The notes below the pieces were generated by a model. That model saw nothing but the letters and a program-made list of their open reading frames with translations. It was not told where the DNA came from and ran no database searches. From Mycobacterium sp. IS-1496 (GTDB lineage Bacteria; Actinomycetota; Actinomycetes; Mycobacteriales; Mycobacteriaceae), in contig NZ_LQIU01000001.1 of the NCBI RefSeq assembly GCF_001499995.1, positions 62,001 to 126,000 on the forward strand: DNA of 64,000 nucleotides. Reading direction: 5' to 3'. How positions within the stretch are numbered: the stretch's first letter is position 1; each line of letters opens with the position of its first letter. This document shows positions 10,133-17,691 of this stretch, in pieces. A program made the translations under genes and the position numbers.

Positions 10133-10980
10133 TGGTCACGCGACCCAACAACGAACTGCTCGGCAAGGTCGCGATCGTCACCGGGGGCGCATCGGGTATC
10201 GGCCGGGGGATCGCCGAACGGTTCGTCGCCGAGGGCGCCCAGGTCGTCATCGCCGACGTGCAGGACGAACTCGGCGAGGCCCTGGCGGCGCAGGCCGGTC
10301 CGAACGCCGTGTTCCACCACACCGACGTGGGCGACCAGGAACAGGTCCGAGCACTGGTGGACGTCGCGGTGGAACGGTTCGGCGCGCTGGACGTCATGGT
10401 CAACAACGCCGGCATCTCCAGCCCGCTGCGGCGCGGCCTGTTCAACGAGGACCTCGACGAGTTCGACCGGGTGATGCGGGTGAATCTGCTCAGCATCATG
10501 GCGGGGACCCGCGACGCGGGCCGGTACATGTCCGAGCACGGCGGCGGGTCGATCATCAACCTCTCCTCGATCGGCGGGATCCAGGCCGGCGGCGGGGTCC
10601 CGGTGTACCGGGCGTCCAAGGCGGCCATTCTGCACTTCACGAAGTGCGCGGCGATCGAGCTGGCGCACTACGAGATCCGGGTGAACTGCATCGCACCGGG
10701 CAACATCCCCACACCGATCCTGCAGTCCTCGGCCACCGGGGAGGACCGCGAGCGGCTCGAGAGGTTCGAGGCCAGGATCCGGGCGCAGATGCGCGACGAC
10801 CGTCCACTCAAGCGCGAAGGCACGCCCGACGACGTCGCCGAAGCCGCGCTGTACCTGGCCACCGACCGTTCGCGGTACGTCACCGGCATCGTGCTGCCCG
10901 TCGAGGGCGGCACCATCGCCGGGAAGATCATCCCGCGCAAGGCCGAGCCCGCGTCCACCGCCAATGGCGGGCAGGCGTGA
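10132..10980 (+). CDS. Short-chain dehydrogenase/reductase
   Basis: 282 residues. Classical SDR: TGGASGIGRGIA cofactor motif near 18, ADVQDE after beta-2, NNAGIS, active-site Ser in NLSSIGG and Tyr/Lys in VYRASKAA. The C-terminal extension GKIIPRKAEPAST is longer than the minimal fold. It would oxidise or reduce a hydroxyl/keto group of a pathway intermediate. It closes the first sub-block of the run; the following 44 bases contain a palindrome and the start of a TetR gene. Confidence 0.82.
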   Translation: MVTRPNNELLGKVAIVTGGASGIGRGIAERFVAEGAQVVIADVQDELGEALAAQAGPNAVFHHTDVGDQEQVRALVDVAVERFGALDVMVNNAGISSPLRRGLFNEDLDEFDRVMRVNLLSIMAGTRDAGRYMSEHGGGSIINLSSIGGIQAGGGVPVYRASKAAILHFTKCAAIELAHYEIRVNCIAPGNIPTPILQSSATGEDRERLERFEARIRAQMRDDRPLKREGTPDDVAEAALYLATDRSRYVTGIVLPVEGGTIAGKIIPRKAEPASTANGGQA

Positions 10981-10982
10981 CT

Positions 10983-11004
10983 TTAAATCAGTCGCTTGAC
11001 TTAA
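10983..11004. promoter_or_regulatory. Candidate TetR operator (TTAAATCA-N6-TGACTTAA)
   Basis: An imperfect palindrome with 8-base arms (7 of 8 match) and a 6-base spacer lies between the SDR stop and the GTG of the TetR gene, 21 bases ahead of that start. It is markedly AT-rich for this genome. Position and symmetry suggest the autoregulatory operator of the TetR protein at 11025-11684; this is inferred, not shown. Confidence 0.5.
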
Positions 11005-11024
11005 GCCGTGCGCAAGAGTTGACT

Positions 11025-11684
11025 GTGAGCGTGACCACAGCGAGGACCGCGCGGGCCGAGCGTGCCAACAGCACCCAGGAGGCGATCCTGCGGGCCGCCG
11101 AACGTCTCTACGCCGAACACGGCGTGTTCGCCGTCTCCAACCGCCAGGTCAGCGAGGCGGCGGGACAGGGGAACAACGCCGCGGTCGGCTACCACTTCGG
11201 CACCAAGACCGACCTGGTCCGGGCCATCGAGTTCAAACACCGCGGGCCGATCGAGCGGCTGCGCGAGAAGATGGTGGCCGACCTCGGTCCGGCACCCGAC
11301 ATGCGCGACTGGGTGGCCTGTCTGGTCCGGCCGCTGACCGACCACCTGGCCGAACTCGGCAACCCGAGTTGGTATGCGCGGTTCGCCGCCCAGGTGATGA
11401 CCGACCCCGCCTACCACAGCATGATCGTGCGCGACGCGCTGTCGTCGCCGTCGCTGGTCGAGGTGATCAACGGGATCGCCGGGTGCCTGCCGGACCTGCC
11501 GCCCGACGTCCGCGCCGAACGCAACGTCATGGGGCGGAACCTGTTGATGCACAGCTGCGCCGAGCGTGAGCGCGGCCTCGCCGAAGGTGTGGCAGTACCG
11601 CGCGCCTCCTGGGCGGCGGCGGCGTCGGGTCTCATCGACGCGATCGTCGGGCTCTGGCAGGCCCCCGTCACCGAGGTGCCCTGA
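11025..11684 (+). CDS. TetR-family transcriptional regulator
   Basis: 219 residues from GTG 11025; GTG 11031 is also possible. The N-terminal helix-turn-helix is clear: AILRAAERLYAEHG, then VSNRQVSEAAGQGNNAAVGYHFGTKTDLV. The spacing and YHFGTK wing follow TetR consensus. The C-terminal ligand domain is unassigned. It splits the long degradative run, and its stop overlaps the ferredoxin start by one base, so it is transcribed with ferredoxin and P450. A dyad at 10983-11004 is the likely site of action. Confidence 0.85.
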   Translation: MSVTTARTARAERANSTQEAILRAAERLYAEHGVFAVSNRQVSEAAGQGNNAAVGYHFGTKTDLVRAIEFKHRGPIERLREKMVADLGPAPDMRDWVACLVRPLTDHLAELGNPSWYARFAAQVMTDPAYHSMIVRDALSSPSLVEVINGIAGCLPDLPPDVRAERNVMGRNLLMHSCAERERGLAEGVAVPRASWAAAASGLIDAIVGLWQAPVTEVP

Positions 11685-11878
11685 TGCGGGTCACCGTCGA
11701 CCAGGACAAGTGCGTGTCGTCGGGCCAGTGCGTGCTCAACGCCTCCGACGTCTTCGACCAGCGTGACGACGACGGGGTCGTCGAACTGCTCGTCGAACAC
11801 CCAGACCCCGACCAGGAGGCGGACGTGCGCAACGCGGCCGCCGCCTGCCCAGCCCTAGCCATCCACCTCGAGGAGTGA
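11684..11878 (+). CDS. [3Fe-4S] ferredoxin for cytochrome P450
   Basis: 64 residues with three cluster cysteines, C10, C16 and C55 (followed by Pro). The central position of the usual four-Cys pattern is Ser (CVSSGQC), which is the mark of the [3Fe-4S] ferredoxins found beside actinobacterial P450 genes. It carries electrons from a reductase to the P450. It begins on the TetR stop and ends two bases before the P450 GTG, so pairing with that enzyme is strongly supported. No ferredoxin reductase gene is in the window. Confidence 0.9.
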   Translation: MRVTVDQDKCVSSGQCVLNASDVFDQRDDDGVVELLVEHPDPDQEADVRNAAAACPALAIHLEE

Positions 11879-11879
11879 T

Positions 11880-13118
11880 GTGTCGGACACGTTGACCGGA
11901 ACCGCCGAAGTCTCCGCTGACATCCCGGACTATCCGATGGAACGCGCGGCGGCCTGCCCGTTCGCACCACCGCCGCAGATGCTCGAAATGGGCGCGGCCA
12001 CACCGCTTTCACGCGTGCGGATCTGGGACGGCAGCACCCCGTGGCTGATCACCGGCCATGCGGTGGCCCGTGAGCTGTTCGCCGACTCGCGCGTCAGCGT
12101 CGACGACCGCCTGCCGGGTTTCCCGCACTGGAACGAGCACATGCTGTCCACGGTCAACAAGCGCCCGCGGTCGGTGTTCACCTCGGACGCCGAGGAGCAC
12201 ACCCGGTTCCGCCGGATGCTGTCGAAGCCGTTCACCTTCAAGCGCGTCGAGGGTCTGCGCCCGGTGATCCAGCAGGTGACCGACGAGTGCCTCGACGAGA
12301 TCCTGGCCGGCCCGCAGCCCGCCGACATGGTCGCCAAACTCGCGCTGCCGGTGCCGACCAGGGTGATCAGCGACATGCTCGGCGTGCCGTACGAAGACCA
12401 CGAGTTCTTCCAGCACCACGCCAACGTCGGGCTGGCCCGCTACGCCAGCGCCGCCGACGGTCAGAAGGGGGCGATGAGCCTCCACAAGTATTTGATCGAC
12501 CTCGTCGAGAAGAAGATGGAGAACCCCGCCGAGGACGCGGTGTCCGACCTGGCCGAGCGGGTCACGGCCGGTGAGATCAGCGTCAAGGAGGCCGCCCAGT
12601 TGGGCACCGGCCTGTTGATCGCCGGGCACGAGACCACCGCCAACATGATCGGTATCGGCATCCTCGCGCTGATCGAGAACCCCGAGCAGGCCGACTTCCT
12701 GCGCGACACAGACGATCCGAAGGCCATCGCCAACGCCGTCGAGGAGTTGATGCGTTACCTGTCGATCATCCAGAACGGGCAGCGGCGCGTCGCGACCGAG
12801 GACATCGATATCGCCGGGGAGACGATCCGCGCGGGAGAGGGGATCATTCTCGACCTCGCCCCGGCGAACTGGGACGCCACCGCCTATCCCGAACCCGACA
12901 AGCTGGACCTTCGCCGCGACGCCGGTCAGCAGCTCGGCTTCGGCTACGGCCGCCACCAGTGCGTCGGACAGCAGCTCGCCCGCGCCGAACTGCAGATCGT
13001 CTTCCACACTCTGCTGCGCCGCATCCCGACGATGCGCCTGGCCATCCCGTTCGACGAGGTGCCGTTCAAACACGACCGCCTCGCCTACGGCGTCTACGAA
13101 CTTCCCGTGACCTGGTAA
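11880..13118 (+). CDS. Cytochrome P450 monooxygenase
   Basis: 412 residues from GTG 11880. I-helix oxygen-binding motif AGHETT at 248-253, ExxR at 289-292 (ELMR), and heme loop FGYGRHQCVGQQLAR with the ligand Cys361. The N-terminus is soluble, with no membrane anchor, as expected for bacterial P450s of the CYP105/107-like class. It would hydroxylate a pathway substrate using the adjacent ferredoxin. The subfamily cannot be assigned by eye. Confidence 0.93.
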   Translation: MSDTLTGTAEVSADIPDYPMERAAACPFAPPPQMLEMGAATPLSRVRIWDGSTPWLITGHAVARELFADSRVSVDDRLPGFPHWNEHMLSTVNKRPRSVFTSDAEEHTRFRRMLSKPFTFKRVEGLRPVIQQVTDECLDEILAGPQPADMVAKLALPVPTRVISDMLGVPYEDHEFFQHHANVGLARYASAADGQKGAMSLHKYLIDLVEKKMENPAEDAVSDLAERVTAGEISVKEAAQLGTGLLIAGHETTANMIGIGILALIENPEQADFLRDTDDPKAIANAVEELMRYLSIIQNGQRRVATEDIDIAGETIRAGEGIILDLAPANWDATAYPEPDKLDLRRDAGQQLGFGYGRHQCVGQQLARAELQIVFHTLLRRIPTMRLAIPFDEVPFKHDRLAYGVYELPVTW

Positions 13119-13152
13119 CAGGTTGTCCGACAGTCCGATTGGAGTGCCTCAG

Positions 13153-14322
13153 ATGTCAGCCCCCAGCACCACCCTCTATCCACCCGAAGGCTTCGGCGCC
13201 CCCAAGCACCGGCAAGGCCACTCGACCGGCCAGGTGACCGGCCTCCCCGCGGGCACCGAGATCTTCTCGGCCGACAACCACATCTCCGTCGCCGACGACA
13301 TCTTCTACGAACGCTTCCCCGAGGAGCTCAAGGGCGCCGCCCCGCGCATCTGGTACGAAGACGGCGCCTACATGGTCGGCATGAAGGGCAAGGCCTGGAC
13401 CGGCGGAGATTTCGGCCGGGTGCTGATGCAATACGACGACCTGGCCGGCGCGGCGTCGAACAACATCGAGGCCCGGATCCGCGAGCTCAAAGAGGACGGC
13501 ATCGACAAGGAGCTCGCCTTCCCGAACGCGGTGCTGGCGCTGTTCCACTACCCGGACAAGGGTCTGCGGGAGCGGGTGTTCCGCATCTACAACGAGCACA
13601 TCGCCGATCTCCAGGAGCGCTCCAACGGCCACTTTTACGGTGTCGGCCTGATCAACTGGTGGGATCCCAAGGGCACCCGCAGCACCCTCGAGGAGCTGAA
13701 GTCGTTGGGGCTGCGCACGTTCCTGCTGCCCCTGAACCCGGGTAAGGACGACGACGGCAACATCTACGACTACGGCAGCACCACGATGGACGCGGTCTGG
13801 GACGAGATCGAGGCCGCCGGCCTGCCGGTCACCCATCACATCGGCGAGACGCCGCCGAAGACGCCGTGCCAGAACAACAGCGTCGTGGTCGGCATGATGG
13901 TCAACGTCGACTCGTTCCGCGAACAGTTCGCCAAATACGTCTTCTCCGGCATCCTCGACCGCCACCCGTCACTGAAGGTCGGCTGGTTCGAGGGCGGGAT
14001 CGCCTGGGTGCCCACCGCGTTGCAGGACGCCGAGCACATGCTGGCCTCCTACCGGCACATGTTCAACCACCAGCTCGAACACGACGTGCGCCACTACTGG
14101 GACCACCACATGAGCGCATCGTTCATGGTCGACCCGCTCGGCCTGCGCCTGATCGACCGCATCGGCGTCGACAACGTGATGTGGTCGAGCGACTACCCGC
14201 ACAACGAGAGCACGTTCGGTTACTCGGAGAAGTCGTTGGCCACCGTCGTCGAGGCGGTCGGCCCGGAGGACGCGGTCAAGATCGTCAGCGGCAACGTGCA
14301 GAAGTTCCTGGGGCTTCAGTGA
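13153..14322 (+). CDS. Amidohydrolase 2-family metal-dependent hydrolase/decarboxylase
   Basis: 389 residues from ATG 13153 (GGAG eight bases upstream); a TTG at 13123 is an in-frame alternative. The TIM-barrel amidohydrolase pattern is visible: SADNHIS near the start (Asp-x-His metal ligands), VTHHIGETPP mid-protein (His), FSGILDRHPSLKVGWFEGG, and SSDYPHNEST near the C-terminus (catalytic Asp). Relatives hydrolyse or decarboxylate aromatic and unsaturated acids. A similar gene occurs at 37302-38600. The stop overlaps the following GTG by four bases. Confidence 0.85.
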   Translation: MSAPSTTLYPPEGFGAPKHRQGHSTGQVTGLPAGTEIFSADNHISVADDIFYERFPEELKGAAPRIWYEDGAYMVGMKGKAWTGGDFGRVLMQYDDLAGAASNNIEARIRELKEDGIDKELAFPNAVLALFHYPDKGLRERVFRIYNEHIADLQERSNGHFYGVGLINWWDPKGTRSTLEELKSLGLRTFLLPLNPGKDDDGNIYDYGSTTMDAVWDEIEAAGLPVTHHIGETPPKTPCQNNSVVVGMMVNVDSFREQFAKYVFSGILDRHPSLKVGWFEGGIAWVPTALQDAEHMLASYRHMFNHQLEHDVRHYWDHHMSASFMVDPLGLRLIDRIGVDNVMWSSDYPHNESTFGYSEKSLATVVEAVGPEDAVKIVSGNVQKFLGLQ

Positions 14323-15560
14323 CAGCGACCATGACAGCCGGTTCTGCGCTCCTCGACATTCCCGACGTCCCCGACCGCGCCAGGATGTACCGCGAATGCG
14401 GCGCGCGGCTGCGGGCGTCGATGCGGGAGAAGGGCGTCGACGCCCTGGTCCTGCTCGGCAACGGCAACGTGGTCTACGCGACCGGCGCCAGCTGGCCGCT
14501 GCTCGACGCTGGACTCTCGCACGTCGAACGTCCGGTGGCCATCGTGCTGGCCGACGACGAGCACCCGCACCTGTACATGCCGTTCCGCGAGGGCAGCGCG
14601 TTCGACTCCGAGGTCCCCGACGACCACGTGCACGGACCGCTGTACCTCGAATTCGACGAGGGCGTGGACCGGTTCGCGCAGGTGTTGGCCGACCTGATCC
14701 CGGCGGGCGCCACGGTCGCCGTCGACGAGTTGACCGGAGCGATGCGCCGCGCCGCGGACCGGCTTTTCCCGGCCGGTCCGCCGTCGGACGCCGCTCAGGT
14801 GGTCGGACCGGCCAAGCTCGTCAAGACCATCGACCAGATCGCCGGCGTCCGACGGGCCTGCCGCATCACCGAACAGGCGCTCCTCGACGTCCAGCCGGCG
14901 GTCGCCCCCGGCGTGAGCCAGATGGACCTCTCGGCGCGCTTCGTCCGGCGGGCGTTCGAACTCGGTGCGACCACGAACATGATCGAGGCGATCTGGCAGG
15001 TGATGCCGACGACTCGTAGCAGCGGTGCGGTGTGGACCACCACCGGTGACCTGGCGCTGCCCCTGCTGCCCACGGAGAAGCCCCTGGCCAAGGGCGACGT
15101 GTTGTGGACGGACATCAGCATCACGTTCGAGGGGTACTGCTCCGACTGGGGGCGTACCTGGGTGGTGGGCGAGGACCCCACGCCCGAACAGAACGCGAAC
15201 TTCGCGAAATGGCGCGAGATCCTCGACGCCGTCCTGGCCGTGACGAAAGCGGGCGCCACGTCGGGCGACCTGGCGCGCGCCGCGATCGCCGCGAACGGGG
15301 GGAAGAAACCGTGGCTGCCGCATTTCTACCTCGGCCACGGAATCGGCACCAACGCGGCTGAGATGCCGATGATCGGAACCGATCTCGGCGAGGAGTTCGA
15401 CGACAACTTCGTGTTCCCGGCGAACATGCTGTTGGTGCTGGAACCCGTCGTCTGGGAGGACGGCACGGGGGGCTACCGCAGCGAGGAGATCGTGATCATC
15501 ACCGAGGACGGCTACCAGTCGATCACCGATTACCCCTACGCCCCCTACGGACTGAACTGA
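14319..15560 (+). CDS. M24-family metallopeptidase-fold hydrolase (metal site intact)
   Basis: 413 residues from GTG 14319. An N-terminal creatinase-like domain (to ~170) precedes the pita-bread M24 domain. All five dinuclear metal ligands of the aminopeptidase P/prolidase type can be placed: D265 (LWTDIS), D276 (YCSDWGRT), H340 (LGHGIG), E375 (LVLEP) and E389 or E390 (RSEE). M24 proteins cleave Xaa-Pro peptides or, as creatinase, C-N bonds of small molecules. Its setting among P450, amidohydrolase and CoA-transferase genes argues for a small-molecule substrate. A paralogue with a lost metal site follows directly. Confidence 0.82.
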   Translation: MTATMTAGSALLDIPDVPDRARMYRECGARLRASMREKGVDALVLLGNGNVVYATGASWPLLDAGLSHVERPVAIVLADDEHPHLYMPFREGSAFDSEVPDDHVHGPLYLEFDEGVDRFAQVLADLIPAGATVAVDELTGAMRRAADRLFPAGPPSDAAQVVGPAKLVKTIDQIAGVRRACRITEQALLDVQPAVAPGVSQMDLSARFVRRAFELGATTNMIEAIWQVMPTTRSSGAVWTTTGDLALPLLPTEKPLAKGDVLWTDISITFEGYCSDWGRTWVVGEDPTPEQNANFAKWREILDAVLAVTKAGATSGDLARAAIAANGGKKPWLPHFYLGHGIGTNAAEMPMIGTDLGEEFDDNFVFPANMLLVLEPVVWEDGTGGYRSEEIVIITEDGYQSITDYPYAPYGLN

Positions 15561-15570
15561 GACGCGCGAC

Positions 15571-16707
15571 ATGGCAATCGAAATCGTCTGTGACGACCTC
15601 GCCCTCCGCACCGGCCGGCGCGAACGCGCGCTGGCCCAGATGGAGGCCCACGACTTGGACGTGCTCGTGCTGGGCCGCCAGGCCAACGTGCGCTACGTGA
15701 CCGGCGCGCCGCAGCTCTGGGTCGCGGGCACCCGCCCGTTCGCGCCGATCTGCGTGGTCGTCCGGGCCACCGGCGAGATCCACCTCAACAGCAGCTGGGA
15801 CGAGGGCATCCCGGAGGAGATCGGCCACGATCGGCTGTACGGGCTGGCCTGGAACCCGATGACGATCATCGAGGTACTCAAGGGCATCAAGGGCGCTCAC
15901 GACGCGAAACGTGTCGGGACCGATGCGATCTCACCGACATTCGCGCAGCTGCTGCCGATCGCGTTCCCGAACGCCGAACTCGTCGACGCCGAGACCGCGA
16001 TGAAGGCTGCGCGCCGCACGAAGACCGCCGACGAACTGCGCGTGCTGCGCGGCGCGCTGACCGTCGCCGAACGCGGCCTGGCCGCGGCCGTGTCCGAAAT
16101 CGCGGTGGGAACCACCGAACAGGCGCTCAACGGCGTGCTCATGGAGGCGATGACGGCGGGCGGCTACAGCACCTCGGCCACCCAGGACGGGGCGTGGATC
16201 ACCTCGCGCGAGCACGCCTGGCGCGTCGGTCGGCGCGATCGCCGGATCGCCGAGGGCGACCTGGTGGCGTTCGCGGCGGGGGCGCTGGCCGACGGTTACG
16301 TCGGCGAGGTCGGCCGCACCTGGCCGGTCGGTGACGTCCCCGGCGCGGATGCGCTGTTCGGCCGCTCGAACGACCTGGTGGAACGTCTGATCGACGTCTG
16401 CCGTCCCGGTGCGTCGGCGGCCGACCTGCTCACCGCCTACGAGGCCGCGGGCGAGGCGCTGCCGCCGATTCCCGTGGCGCACGGCCTCGGATTGGGCTTC
16501 GATCCGCCGGTGATCTCGCCGGACCTGCCGCAGACCTCGGCCGACGAGCGCCTCGACCCTGGCACGGTGCTGGCGGTCACGGCGTATGTGTGGGAGCCGG
16601 GCGTCGGCGCGGTCTTCCACCGCGACGCCGTGCTGATCGGCGACGACGGACCCGAAGTGTTGACGTCCAGCCCCGGGTGGGCGCAGACAACCGCCGGAAT
16701 CGGCTGA
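15571..16707 (+). CDS. M24-fold protein with degenerate metal site
   Basis: 378 residues, ATG 15571, ten bases after the first M24 gene. It shares the two-domain layout, but aligning the conserved GD...GRTW and AHGLG blocks shows ligand loss: D265 of the neighbour corresponds to A235, D276 to E246, E375 to A338 and E389 to D352; only H304 remains. Creatinase is an M24-fold enzyme that needs no metal, so this may be a metal-free C-N hydrolase or a non-catalytic partner of the first protein. Function unknown beyond the fold. Confidence 0.78.
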   Translation: MAIEIVCDDLALRTGRRERALAQMEAHDLDVLVLGRQANVRYVTGAPQLWVAGTRPFAPICVVVRATGEIHLNSSWDEGIPEEIGHDRLYGLAWNPMTIIEVLKGIKGAHDAKRVGTDAISPTFAQLLPIAFPNAELVDAETAMKAARRTKTADELRVLRGALTVAERGLAAAVSEIAVGTTEQALNGVLMEAMTAGGYSTSATQDGAWITSREHAWRVGRRDRRIAEGDLVAFAAGALADGYVGEVGRTWPVGDVPGADALFGRSNDLVERLIDVCRPGASAADLLTAYEAAGEALPPIPVAHGLGLGFDPPVISPDLPQTSADERLDPGTVLAVTAYVWEPGVGAVFHRDAVLIGDDGPEVLTSSPGWAQTTAGIG

Positions 16708-16717
16708 GAGGAACCAC

Positions 16718-17683
16718 GTGTCGGAGAGCAGGCGGCCGTCTCCCGAGGAGATCATCCTCTACGAGAAGAATCCGAAGACCAAGATCGCGACCATCACGTT
16801 CAACCGGCCCGAGTTCCTCAACGCGCCGACATCGTTGGCGCGACTGCGGTACGCGGACGTGTTGCGCGCGGCCAACGCCGACAACGACGTCAAGGTGGTG
16901 ATCATCCGCGGCGTCGGCGACAACCTGGGCAGCGGTGCCGATCTGCCGGAGTTCATGGAGGGCAACGACAACCCGGCGGCGCGCCTGGCCGAGCTGCGGC
17001 TCGAGGACGACGGTGTGGGGGAGGTGACCTATCCGCCGAAGGGCACGTTCCGCAACGGGGCCACCATCAGCTCGTGGTACGCCAACTCCCAGGCCGGCAA
17101 CCGGGCGCTGCAGGATTTCAAGAAGATCAGCATCGTCGAGGCCAAGGGCTACTGCTACGGCTGGCACTTCTACCAGTGTGCCGACGCCGATCTGGTGATC
17201 TCCTCCGACGACGCGCTGTTCGGTCATCCGTCGTTCCGCTATCACGGCTGGGGTCCGCGGATGTGGACGTGGGTGCAGATGATGGGGCTGCGCAAGTTCC
17301 AGGAGATGGTCTTCACCGGCCGCCCGTTCACCGCCGCCGAGATGTATGACTGCAACTTCCTCAACAAGGTGGTGGCGCGCGACCAGTTGGAGGCCGAGAC
17401 CGAGAAGTACGCGCTGGCGTGCGCACGGAACCGCCCGGTGGACACCGTGTTCCAGCAGAAGATGTTCTTCGAGATCTTCAAGCAGCAGCAGGGCGAGTAC
17501 ATGGGCAGTCTGCTGTCGGCGTTCTTCGAGTCGATGGGCAACGGTGTCGCCAACGACAGCGACGACGATCTGGACATGTTCGAGTCGATCGACTCCGGGC
17601 TGTCGGCCGCGGTCAACGACAACGACAGCAAGTTCCCGCCCGAATTCCGGTTGAGCAAGCGCAACCGGGCCAAGAAGGACTAG
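16718..17683 (+). CDS. Crotonase / enoyl-CoA hydratase-isomerase family protein
   Basis: 321 residues from GTG 16718 after GAGAGGA. The crotonase core is seen in ATITFNRPEFLNAP, VIIRGVGDNLGSGADL and VEAKGYCYGWHFYQCADADLVISSDDALFGHP. The canonical catalytic Glu pair of hydratases is not obvious: GGGxELA is replaced by YGWHFYQ. It may therefore be an isomerase, hydrolase or decarboxylase of the superfamily. A 30-residue insert after GADLPEFMEGN and a long C-terminus make it larger than the usual 260 residues. It lies directly ahead of the CoA-transferase gene. Confidence 0.8.
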   Translation: MSESRRPSPEEIILYEKNPKTKIATITFNRPEFLNAPTSLARLRYADVLRAANADNDVKVVIIRGVGDNLGSGADLPEFMEGNDNPAARLAELRLEDDGVGEVTYPPKGTFRNGATISSWYANSQAGNRALQDFKKISIVEAKGYCYGWHFYQCADADLVISSDDALFGHPSFRYHGWGPRMWTWVQMMGLRKFQEMVFTGRPFTAAEMYDCNFLNKVVARDQLEAETEKYALACARNRPVDTVFQQKMFFEIFKQQQGEYMGSLLSAFFESMGNGVANDSDDDLDMFESIDSGLSAAVNDNDSKFPPEFRLSKRNRAKKD

Positions 17684-17691
17684 GGCTGCTG

